From: Ampelocalamus luodianensis
Taxonomy: Eukaryota; Streptophyta; Magnoliopsida; Poales; Poaceae
Direction: 5' to 3'
Assembly (NCBI GenBank): GCA_036346255.1
Contig: CM070632.1
Coordinates: forward strand, 22,151,408-22,215,407
Length of the DNA stretch: 64,000 nucleotides
Both the position numbers and the translations under genes were made by a program. Below, one piece after another: positions 1 through 9,741 of this stretch. Positions within the stretch are counted from its first letter, which is position 1. Each line of letters starts with the position of its first letter. Under the pieces are notes generated by a model that was not told where the DNA came from, searched no databases, and saw nothing but the letters and a program-made list of their open reading frames with translations.

Positions 1-147
1 TTCTTGGACTTGGGCACAACTAAGCTAGTGGGAGAGGAGGGATCCAGACGACGACGAGGAGAGCGAGTGCCGCCAAGATTTAGAGGATCTGTTCGCGTCC
101 TGGAAATGGAATAGATCCAGCAATCCTTGCTTGGATTGGCTTGGGTC
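1..147. other. flanking sequence left of the copia element, unassigned
   Basis: This is the unoccupied target side of the copia insertion and ends directly at the GTCTC duplication (148-152). It is purine-rich and has a short GAC/GAG-rich stretch, but I see no convincing coding frame, TIR or RNA gene. Whether it belongs to an exon or promoter of a gene to the left cannot be told. Confidence 0.3.
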
Positions 148-152
148 GTCTC

Positions 153-365
153 TGTTAAAAGAATAGATAAGTTTATATCTCCTAGAATCAGAAGTTTGAA
201 CCTTCGACGTTACAACCGCAAACTTCTGATTCTCTGAATATTTTCAGTTTGTTGTCAATAGTGTGTACTGTAGCATATCCGGCAAAGTATATATAAAGAG
301 TTGATCAACGCCGTGCTATTCTGCGGGGTTCCCATCTATTCTCTTATTCTTGAGTTTTCTTTACA
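153..365 (+). repeat. copia 5' LTR
   Basis: It begins TGTTAAAAG and ends TTTACA, directly before the primer site. It has an internal inverted pair: the AATCAGAAGTTTG type at about 187-199 and CAAACTTCTGATT at about 210-222. A TATA-like TATATAAA lies at about 290-297. It matches the 3' LTR at 15876-16103 closely, but that copy is about 15 bp longer, with extra sequence in the hairpin spacer. Confidence 0.92.
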
Positions 366-378
366 TGGTATCAGAGCC
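366..378 (+). promoter_or_regulatory. copia primer-binding site (initiator Met-tRNA type)
   Basis: TGGTATCAGAGCC lies immediately after the 5' LTR. This is the well-known complement to the 3' end of plant initiator methionine tRNA, used to prime minus-strand synthesis in plant copia elements. It fixes both the LTR end and the element's orientation. Confidence 0.93.
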
Positions 379-396
379 TCAAAACTCTTCACCGAG

Positions 397-905
397 ATGT
401 CAACCTCAGGATCGATCGCCAACTCTACTGCTTCCGCAATCACATCCGCCGCCGCCGATGTTCTGCCCATACCCTCATTTGGTCACTTCATCAATGTGAA
501 GTTGACCTCGGAGAACTACCTCCTATGGAAGGCACAATTGCTTCCATACCTCTGTGGCCAATATCTTCTTGGCTATGTAGATGGAACCGTCGTGGCTCCA
601 GATCGGTTGATCGTAGCTACCACGATAGAAGGTGGATAGCAACAACCAAATCATGCATATCTGATTTGGGTGCAGGAGGACCAACTGGTGCTCAGCGCTC
701 TGCTCTCCTCTCTCTCTGAGCAGGTGCTGGCTCAAGTCCTCTTCCTCTCCACATCCCGTCAGGTATGGGTTGCATTGGAGAGCATGTTCTCATCTGGATC
801 ACGAGCACGGGTGATTCAAATCAAGTGTCAACTTCACACGACACAGAAGAAAGACTCTTCCATGCTAGAGTATTTCAACAAAGTCAAACGTCTAGCAGAT
901 ATGTT
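397..905 (+). pseudogene. copia gag, N-terminal part (broken)
   Basis: The reading frame starts at ATG 397, 18 bp after the primer site. It shows the usual copia capsid pattern: LTSENYLLWKAQLLPYL near residue 30, then a VWVALESMF segment and a YFNKVKRLADMLA segment near the right end. An in-frame TAG at 637-639 interrupts it, and the same frame continues beyond. At about 905 the copia homology stops abruptly and gypsy pol sequence begins. The capsid C-terminus and the sequence before the zinc knuckle are therefore missing here; the zinc knuckle reappears near 8205. Confidence 0.85.
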
Positions 906-1275
906 GGCTCCTCGATATGTCGGTCCCTACCGCGTCATCGAGAAGAAGGGAGCCGCTGCTCACAAGTTGAGTTGCTCGCCGCACTTGCGGGTACATGATG
1001 TGTTCCATGTGTCCCACTAAAGAAATGCCTCCGTGTTCCAACCGAGGAAGCTCCGCTGGAAACTCTTGATGTCCGGAGGATTTGACCTACCGCGAGTATC
1101 CTGCTCGCATCCTTGAAGAAGTCGAACGAAGGACTAGGAATCGCTCCATTAAGTTCCTTAAGGTTCATGGTCGAATCATTCCGAGGATGAAGCTACCGGG
1201 AGCGAAAGATCGCCTCCGTGCGCACTACCCTCTTTCTTTTTCGAGTGAGATAAATCTCGTGACGAGATTTTTGTA
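906..1275 (+). pseudogene. gypsy integrase C-terminal/chromodomain-like end
   Basis: Translation gives LAPRYVGPYRVIEKKG, then a VHDVFHVSHLKKCL block, then DLTYREYPARILEEVERR and a KFLKVHGRIIP segment with a short acidic/aromatic tail before the stop. This is the typical end of chromodomain-bearing plant gypsy polyproteins, where the hallmark is a KYVGPF...VFHVS motif followed by a degenerate chromodomain. A frame change between the VFHVS block and the LTYREYP block, and a stop at 1018-1020, show it is broken. No upstream catalytic domains remain. Confidence 0.8.
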
Positions 1276-1286
1276 AGGGGAGGTTT

Positions 1287-4200
1287 TGTAACATCCCAAA
1301 TTCTGACTTGTGTTTCAAATGTAAGAAAATGAGTAGAAATTAAAACTTTTTCTTACGTCATGTATTTTCTGTGTGTACTAAACAATTATTGTACAAGAGT
1401 ATGGAAATACAAAGTCACAAGTCTGTTGATCCAAATCTTGGTCCTCCAAAAACAATCTTGTCCAATCTTGTGATCCTTCTCGGGAAATATTTTTTCCTAA
1501 GTTCTTGGGATGGTTTGTGGCCCCTCTGAAAAATTTCACAATTTTTAGAAATTGTTTGAATAGTTTTAAGGGTCAGTCAAACTTGTTTGACTTGTAGTCA
1601 AACCCTAGCTCAAGGCATTGTATAATTTCTGGAGAAAAATGCTCAGCATAAAACCTCTAGAAATTTTATGCAAGGTCCATCTCAAGGTTAGCAAGCCATC
1701 ACAAAATTTCATAAAATTTGGAGTTAGTTTGCTACCTCAAATAAATCCCCAAGTCTCACTTTTAATTTCAAAGTCAAATTTGATTCACTGCTCTCGTCCG
1801 CACTGTGTCCTGCTCGTGCTAACCGGCTTGGTCAAACCAACTAACAAGACCCAGCCCGAGCCCGTGCAACCTCGCCACTTCCCGCACCCTTGGATCTCAA
1901 TCCAACCGCAAAGACCTCCTCTCGGTCTTTGTAAAGATCTCCACCCGCACGACCTCCTCATGTTCTATTTTCAAAGACAACCTCGAGGACCTCCCTAGGA
2001 CCTCCTTTGCACCTTTGCAAAGACCACCCCGGGCGACCTCCTCACCTCCACGACCACCCCTAGCACTTGGATGATCGTGGGCCGTCCATCTTGAGATCTG
2101 TGGCTCGCACTCTCCCTAACTGCTAGGACCTCTAACACATAGTTCTAAACTGAGCCCTTAGATTTCAATCCAACAACTCACGACCTCCCTAGTGGGAGCT
2201 CAGGCCGATTCTAGCCGTTGAGCTCTTTGACCGGTCCTCCCCGGTCCTCTCACTGTCGGGTGGGCCTAGACATTATCAATTTTTGTGCATGGCAAGAGAG
2301 AGCAAAGGCCTTGTCAACTCTAGGACCGACAAACGGCTATGTGTTGCCAACATTAAATGTCCGCACCCCTTTTGCTCAAAAGTCTCTCTCGACAACCTAC
2401 TCCCATCATTTCATGTGTACTTTGGCTCAGCACCTACCGACTTTGCCATTTTTCCCACCACTATATTAGAAGCCCAAGCTTTCTATCTAAGTTTCGTTAG
2501 ACACTCCTTTTCAACCCTAGCTCCTTTCTCTGCTCTTGTGCTCAAAACACCCGAAAGTCTTTGCCACCATTGTTGAACTTTGGAGCTCTCCGCGACCTCC
2601 GAGCTCCAAAGTGGTTCAATATTGCGCTTGTTGGCTGTCTTTTGTTCTCTTGGTCACCTCCAAATCTCCCTAATTTGCTTTGTTTAAACCTTCACAGAGG
2701 TGGACAAAGTGGGAGCTCGTTGTTCGTGGTCGAGCTTCGTCTTCTTCACCTCCGGCGACCTCCACCACACCGGAGCTCCTCACGACCATTCTTGGGCCTC
2801 CTTCTCCTCGTAAGTACCTTAGTGTTGAAGCCCTGGTCGCTTTGAACCTCGAGAGCTTTTCGCTTTGTCAGATTTAGCCTCCTTCGGTCATCTCCGCCAG
2901 CCGTAGGGTGCGCTTTAGCCCTAGCCGTTGGCACCTTTAGGTTCTCCTCCTATTTGGGACTCATCCGTGTTCTTGGTTTCCGCGACGAGGTCCACGTCGC
3001 GGCAAGTCGTGGAACACGCCGGTTTTGTCGGGCCAAGACCTCCCGTTGTCGCCATGTTCTTCTGACAACTTTAATGCTCATCATTGCTTATCATTTGTGC
3101 GTTAATGGTGTCTTAATCAGTGCCGTGGAGTCACCGACGTGTGGGCCATGGGTTTAGAATTAAAGTCCGAAGTCTTTAAGTGCTCTGTTGGATTCATTTA
3201 TTGTCAATCATTAGATGCTTTTAATTTGTCTTAGCCGCCACCTTTGTCGCTGCCCGAGGTCTCGCGCCATTAAATCCACTCTTGGACCTCCTCGCTAATC
3301 TTAGCCGCTCACGACCTCTCCAAGTGTAGATCCGGGCCTTAGGATCTTTTCCAAAAATCCTAAGTCTCTGGACCCTCTAATCGTATCTCGGCCGTTAAAG
3401 ACCTCCGTAGGCTAGATCTCACCGATAGGATCACCCTCCACCTTGGGGTCCTCTTTGCAAAAGACCTCCTTGAGGTCCTCTCAGGCGAAAAGACCACCCC
3501 GGTCGTGTTATCAAGACCACCCTCTCGGACCACCCCACCGAGGTCCTCTTTGCAAAAGATCACCCCGATATTTTGTAAAGAGAACCTTCAAAACTACCTT
3601 TGGGGTCCTTCATGCGAAAGACCTCCCCGAGGTCCTCTTTGCAAAGACCACCTCGGGTCCTTATCAAGAACCCGTAGGACCTCCTCGCTTCATCTTAGCC
3701 GCTCAGACCTCCCCGGAGATCTTGACCGCCTAGGACCTCCTCCTTTAGATCCATGGCTTTAGGACCTTCCCGCCTCGCATCTAGACCGCTTATGACCTCC
3801 TAGGAGATCTGCCGTCCGCACTCTCTCTCGTTAAAAACCCGCTTAGGACCTCCCCATTGAGATCGTGACCGCTTAGGACCTCCTCGGTGAGATCCTAGCC
3901 GCCAAGACCTCTCGCCATTAGCTCACCGCTTAGGTCCTCCTCCGCTCAGATCTAGACCGTTAAGACCTCCCTGAGATCTTAACCGCCCGCACTCTCCCTT
4001 AGTGAGATAGCCGAGACCTCCTCGTGGAGCTCGGGACCGCCAGATCCGATCCGACGGCCACGACCTCCCTAGTGCGCGAGGAGCTCCTTCGCGTGTCGTG
4101 CATCCGGTGGTCGGGCCGTTGGATTCAATATCAACGGCTAAGACCTCCCCAGGCGCGATGAGGTCTTTGCGCCTGTGTGCTCGTATGGTTTTAAGCATCT

Positions 4201-6433
4201 GAGCTCGTGAGCCGTGCGATCCTTGATCAACGCCCACGACCTCCCGGCGCTGGTTTTTCATTTAAGTCCCGTAAGCTTTTATTTGCACATATTAATTGTT
4301 TTAAACTTCAAAAATGCATATCTTTTTCTCTGTAGTTCCAAATTTAACAAACTAAAGTTCTATAAATGCATTTGTTAAAGTACTTTAGCTTAGTATAGGT
4401 TTTACAGTAGTCTTTAATACTGAAATTAATCATGCCTTAGATTTATAACTTAGAAAAATCATTACTAAATCATTTTAACTCTAAATAAGATGAAACCACT
4501 TGTGTTAGCCTTAAAATGTCAGTAGCAACCTATCATAAAATTTCCAAGTCCAGAAAACTTCTAGAAAATTATTTATGAACAGTAACCTATTTAAATTTAA
4601 TTTTGGCCGAAATGCATGGTTTTAATCATATCTTTTGCTGTGAGAGTCCAAATCAGTTGGTTCTTGTTTCTAAATTGGTTATAAATCATGGTCTTGCTTC
4701 TGTGAAATTTTCAGAGCATTTTGGTTTTAGAGTCTTTTTCGTTTTCTTTGTTCTTATCGGTTCTTTTTCGCTCTTTCGGTAGGTTCCGACGATTGTGCGA
4801 TACTTGAGAGTGACCTCTGCAAAGATATTGAGCAACAGCCAAAAAGCAGCTTTGATCATTTCCCATTTGATCCCATTACTTTTAAAGTCTAATATTTTGT
4901 TTAACTTCTATGTATGCATTGCTATTTTGTTGTTAAATTGATTAGTTAATCCTCTAGTTGCATAATCTGTAGGTAAATAATTATCTTTTACTACCTGAGC
5001 CTAGGTTATTTGCTGTGATTAGAGTTCGTTGGATGAGCTCTTGTCACTTAGTAGATTTCGAATAAATAGTGCTTAGCCATGCCTAGTTATCGGTAGTATT
5101 GGGCGATCATCGACTTAGTCGATGATCTTGATCACACAAATACTTATATTATTCCATTATGTTCAATCCTTGTGTTTTATTGATTTACAAATCAAAAACT
5201 GAAAACAAACTATATCTTGACTTGGGCACAATGGTATGTTGGTGTGATCTGCTGGGTGTGTTTGAATGGTGCCTAAGTCCCCAAGGACCGAAGTTACTTG
5301 TGTCACTAAGCCAGCGCTTATTGCGTACAACCACACGAGGGGATATGGAACCTCTCTTGACTAAGTACTTTGGGAGGTGTTAATTATGAGCGGTTGGTGG
5401 GTGTGTTCTGTGTGTGTGTGTTTGTGGTGTTGGAGGAGCATTAGCGCACTGTTAGGTCCGTCCTAATGTGTCCTTCTCCGTGGGTTGCGCTCTTAATTAG
5501 CATCGTCCATTGAAAGTGTCTTGTTAGACTTAGCCGTGCCGCATACCAAAGGAAGTATGCTAACCGTGGTGGTGGAAAGGCGGTCTATCGTGTGGGTACA
5601 TTGGTACACCCTCGCAGGTTAAAACTATTCGAATAGCCTCGCCCTAGGTTATGGACATGCTTGGTAAGGTCGTGCAAGAACTAGACTACAACCTTTTAAA
5701 AACTTAAACTTGACATGGGTGGTATGAAGGGGTACTTCATGCTATTGTTGTGGTGACTATTGGGTTGGTCACTGCTAGGACATTGTTGTTCTCTACCTAT
5801 TGTTATAATTGTTTCTCTTTTATTTGAACAATAGAAATTAATTGCAAACTTGCTTTCAAATGTATTACCTTATTGCAAAGAAAACTTGCTTTATGTCAAA
5901 ATAAGTCCAGAGCCTCCTCCACTTAAATTAAGCTTGCATGTAGTTAATTATAGTTCGTTATCTTACACGTCATCTTGCAGTACAAAAATAATTTTTGTAC
6001 TGATGCTATGCTTAATTGTTTTGTTGCAGAGGAAGAAGGTGAGCTCGAGGCCTCACTTTTGTGAGATTTGTTGTGGCGGTGTCCGAGCGATTAGCTTGGC
6101 GGTCCGGTTATTGCCTTGTGGGTAAAGGCACACCGATTGACTTTTGTTTCGCCATCTTATGGCCCTTTGCTTTCATTGCTTAAATTAGTTACTTATGTGT
6201 TATTTGGCCGGTCGGCCTCTTTTGTAATAACTCTCTTTATATTAAGTATGTCTTTCAGCTTGTTGCTTTTGCTTCGCTCTATGTGTATGAATGGAATTGA
6301 TGCATGATTTTGTAACGGTGTGTATATCGCATTTGGAAGTATACATATCTCGAGGCTTGGTTTATTTTATTTGTGCTGCTAGGACCAAGTGGATGGTTAA
6401 GCAGTACAAGCCGAATAAACCGGGGTCCTCACA
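1287..6433 (+). repeat. very long gypsy LTR (family 1, copy A, 5147 bp)
   Basis: The start TGTAACATCCCAA follows a polypurine tract, and the end is TCCTCACA. The unit is collinear with the solo LTR at 54567-59675. Shared blocks include the opening 150 bp, the stretch with the palindrome CTATTCGAATAG (5625-5636 here, 58901-58912 there), and the last 500 bp, where GGCCGGTCG and TTTTGTAATAACT recur. Positions 2000-4260 are a degenerate minisatellite rich in GACCTCC and GATCTTAGCCG. None of the short ORFs inside resembles a known protein. Confidence 0.85.
2000..4260 (+). repeat. degenerate GACCTCC minisatellite inside LTR family 1
   Basis: Short units of the form AGGACCTCC, a few bases, GAGATC, TAGCCG/GACCG recur dozens of times at roughly 35-45 bp spacing, most densely at 3300-4250. 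The matching region in the other copy (about 55190-57000) has the same kind of units but is shorter. The array therefore expands or contracts independently in each LTR. Confidence 0.75.
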
Positions 6434-8095
6434 GAAACACCATGATGAACAGGAAAATCAGCCCGAAATCAAAATCCAAAATTGGCACAACTTTTGATCC
6501 ACAGCTCCAAACTTCATGAAACTTGAAACATATCTTCTCTAGGATATCATAAACCTATTCCAATCAAAAGATCATGTAGATCATTGCCAAAGTTCTGATC
6601 TTTTTCTATTTGAGTGGAGGTTGCTCCAAAACTAGCCCAAAATCAAACTTGGATCCAAAAGCTTGCTCGTGGGTACAAGATGATCAAGATGATCATAGAT
6701 GCACTCCCACATGTCATAGCAAGCAAGATAAACCAAATGATCATCAAAAACCCAAAATCATCAGAGAGAGAGCAAGAACAAGAAGAGAGTCATCTTGAAG
6801 AATCTTGCTTGGATTGATTGGAGATTGAAGTTGGTTTATAATCATTCCACCATAGAGGATAAAAGCTCAACACTTGAGCACTCAATTAATCCATTTCTCA
6901 AGAACCCTAACCTCTCCACTTTCCTCTCATATCCCTAAAACACAAACTAGGATTTCTAGGTACAAGGTTTGGGAGGTGTACAACCAGCACCCTCCCCTTT
7001 TATAGTGGAGGCTAGGCCATGAGAGGAATCTCTAATGGGCACCCGTTAAGCCCACACACAAACGGGTCTACACTCATGCACGTTTCTCAAAACAGATAAC
7101 GAACCGGGCTTTCCGAATTCGTTTCTTCGTGATCTTTAACTTCATTTGACCTAAACCACCTCTCCTTGCGCCATCTTGCACCGTGGTTAGCCAAAAGCCA
7201 TCAAAGTAGTATTTTGGTGAAGTTATCAAAATACCTCTTCTCGACCTTCTCTAAAGACCGAGTCCAATCTTCATGAAGCAATCTCATGTTTCGCCGCGTG
7301 TAGGTTGATCAAACGGCTCTCTTCATGTCGGCGAGTCTCTCCCATCCAGCTCCCACCGAAACCACCATGGCACTTGCACCGACCCCCACACCGCTTGATA
7401 CAACCCGTCGCACCGAACTTCCTGTTCAGTCATCCTTGTCCATTTTGCGTCATGCTTGAATCCACTGATTCCACCCAGCATCCTCGATCGTCCTGGACCT
7501 TAGCTCTCCAAGCCTAGTTTCGATCATCCTCGCCATTGACCGTCGTTGACCTCCAAGCTTCCTACACAACAATAGACCAAGAAATTGATTCTGAGAACAA
7601 GTTATTCGCAACTTGACCCTCGTTAGTCAAAACACGCATCATGCAACGCATATGCCATGAAACCCATGAGATTGACATAATCTACAAACATCACCACCAA
7701 GTTGGCCAGTGAACAAAGCAAAACCAAGATCTTACCGCACTACGGTAGTACCACTCAAGAGATGCGATCATATCGTTCCTCAGGGAAGAAGAAACTCCTA
7801 AAAATATGCGCTTCAAAAAAACGTACAGCCGACTAGAATCCGGTCATACCTCACTGCGGTAGTACCGCGCACAAATTGCGGTCATACCGCGCTGCGGTAA
7901 TACCGCGCATAAATTACGGTCCTACCGATTTTCCTAAACTTTGTCAAAAACGAGTGTTTCGACAAACCCTCAACATTATTTTCTAATTGTATCATCATCC
8001 TAAAATCGTAAGCATATTCTCATGATATCCACATGCTTATATTCTGAATTATGAGATGCGAGTGGGTCATCTTAACTCTATGCAGGGATATAAGG
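6434..8095 (-). mobile_element. LTR-like fragment in reverse orientation, unassigned family
   Basis: This sequence is neither copia nor LTR family 1. Read on the minus strand it looks like a retrotransposon LTR: a TATA-like CTATAAAAG near 7005, a non-coding transcript-like region and a cluster of GCGGTA-type palindromes (7739-7926). No coding domain is seen. Its ends are not defined; the right limit is set by where copia gag resumes (about 8095), and the left limit is the end of the gypsy LTR. It may be the original insertion into which the gypsy element jumped. Confidence 0.5.
7739..7926. repeat. GCGGTA/TACCGC palindrome cluster
   Basis: Perfect short palindromes such as GCGGTAGTACCGC (7856-7868) and GCGGTAATACCGC (7894-7906) recur with related GCGGTCATACCGC and CGGTCCTACCG forms, separated by CGCACAAATT-like spacers. 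The arms are 5-6 bp with 1-3 bp centres. Confidence 0.75.
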
Positions 8096-9736
8096 TGCAG
8101 GTTCCTCAGTGAACAATATCTCTCGCAGTTACAACAAGAAGAACACATACAACAATTGCGGACGAGGTCGAGGCCGAGGTGGCTCGCAGCAGAGTGGACA
8201 ATCTGTACCTTGACCACAGTGTCAAGTGCGTGGCAAGATGGGGTATGTAGCACTAAAATGCTATCATCGCTTTGATCATAGTTATCAAACTAAAGAAAAC
8301 AACATAGTTGTTGTTGCAGCATCCACGGTTGCATCCTATGACAAGCTAACCTCAAAGGAGATGTATAATGGCAAGGACATGGTTCAAACAGCAAATGATT
8401 CAGGTATGAGAATTCTTCATGTTGGGCAATCTCATATTACTACTCCTTGCAAATCTCTTAAAGTGAATAATATTCTTCATATACCTCAGTCATCACGACA
8501 AATCCTATCTGTCCATCAGTTTACTACTGACAACAAAGTATTTCTTGAGTTTCATCCTATAAATTTCTTTATGAAGGATCAGTCCACAAGGAAGACCCTT
8601 CTTCAAGGTAGATGTGAGGATGGACTTTATCCTATCAAGTCGCCGCACACCACTTCTGCCTACACCAAGAAAACCTTTGTCAGCATCAAACCAACTTCAG
8701 TCCAATGGTCTTGCAGACTTGGACATCCTTCCACCTCTGTCGTTCAAGAAATCATTAGATCAAATAATCTACCTTACTTATTAGAGACCAGTGATAGGTT
8801 CATTTGTGGACCATGTCAATTAGCTAAGAGTCATCAACTCCCTTTTGTTTCCTCAATTCATACTTCTATGTCCCCTCTTGAGCTTGTGTTCACATATGTG
8901 TGGGGACCTGCTCACACCTCAGTCAATGGATTTAAATATTATATTAGTTTTATTGATGACTTTAGCAAATTCACTTGGATCTATCCTCTTAAAAGTAAGG
9001 CTAAAGTATTTAATGTCTTCACTTAGTACCAAAAACATGTTGAAAGGCTCCTGAACAAACACATTATATGTGTTCAATGGGGAGGGGGGTACTAAAAACT
9101 TCACACCTTCTTTAATCATGTTGGAATTTCACATCGTGTGTCCTGTCGCTACACTCACCAACAAAATGGCTTGGCTGAACGCAAACATCGCCATGTTGTA
9201 GAGATGTAACTTTCTCTCCTTGCAAACGCTAACATACCAATCCATTTTGGGGATGATGCATTTCAAACAGCTTGTTTTCTGATCAATAGGCTACCCAGTA
9301 AAGTGATAAACAACTGCACTCCTATTGAACGACTTCTTGGATCAAAACCTGATTATGGTATGTTGTGCACTTTTGGTTGTGCTTGTTGGCCAAATTTGCG
9401 CCCATATAATGCTCATAAGCTTCAGTTCAGATCTCTAGAGTGTGTGTTCATATGATACAGTAATATACACAAGGGTTACAAATGCCTACACAAAGCCTCT
9501 AGACGAGTTTACCTCTCTAGAGATGTTGTCTTCGATGAGAAGCGCTTTCCCTTCTCTGAAAATCCAACTCAACCTTCCACATGCTCGATTCATGTTGATA
9601 CTGTTATGCTTCCTTCCTTACAACCAACCTCCGAACATAATTCTGCTCAACATTGCCCAATTGAATATTTCTCTGAACTTAATGTTGTTGTTTCATTGCT
9701 TTCTGATAGCTCTTCTGTAGAAAATTTTCAGTCAGG
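8096..9736 (+). pseudogene. copia gag zinc knuckle, protease, pre-integrase and integrase (broken)
   Basis: The copia frame resumes with an RGRGRGG run and a zinc-knuckle relic (CQVRGKMGYVALKC, one Cys replaced by Arg) followed by YHRFDHSYQ. A long frame then runs from 8226 to 9026: protease-region sequence (TANDSGMRILHVG), a GAG-pre-integrase block with LGHPSTSVVQEII and CGPCQLAKSHQLP, and the integrase start TYVWGPAHTSVNGFKYYISFIDDFSKF. The usual first catalytic Asp of the xDVWGP motif is Tyr here. Later parts (THQQNGLAERKHRH, FGCACWPNLRPYNAHK) continue in shifted frames with stops. It ends where solo LTR 9742-13221 was inserted. Confidence 0.9.
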
Positions 9737-9741
9737 GGGAC

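Larger units (their letters stand above)
906..6433 (+). mobile_element. truncated Ty3/gypsy element, 3' end of pol plus 3' LTR (Del/Tekay-like)
   Basis: This is a gypsy element whose 5' LTR, gag and most of pol are gone. It begins inside the integrase C-terminal region, joined almost in phase to copia gag. It runs through the pol end, a polypurine tract (about 1273-1286, GGGGAGG core) and a 5147-bp LTR (1287-6433). The LTR begins TGTAACATCCCAA and ends CCTCACA. The 3' flank is GAAAC (6434-6438), with no 5' partner because that side was deleted. The same LTR family occurs as a solo copy at 54567-59675. Confidence 0.85.
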
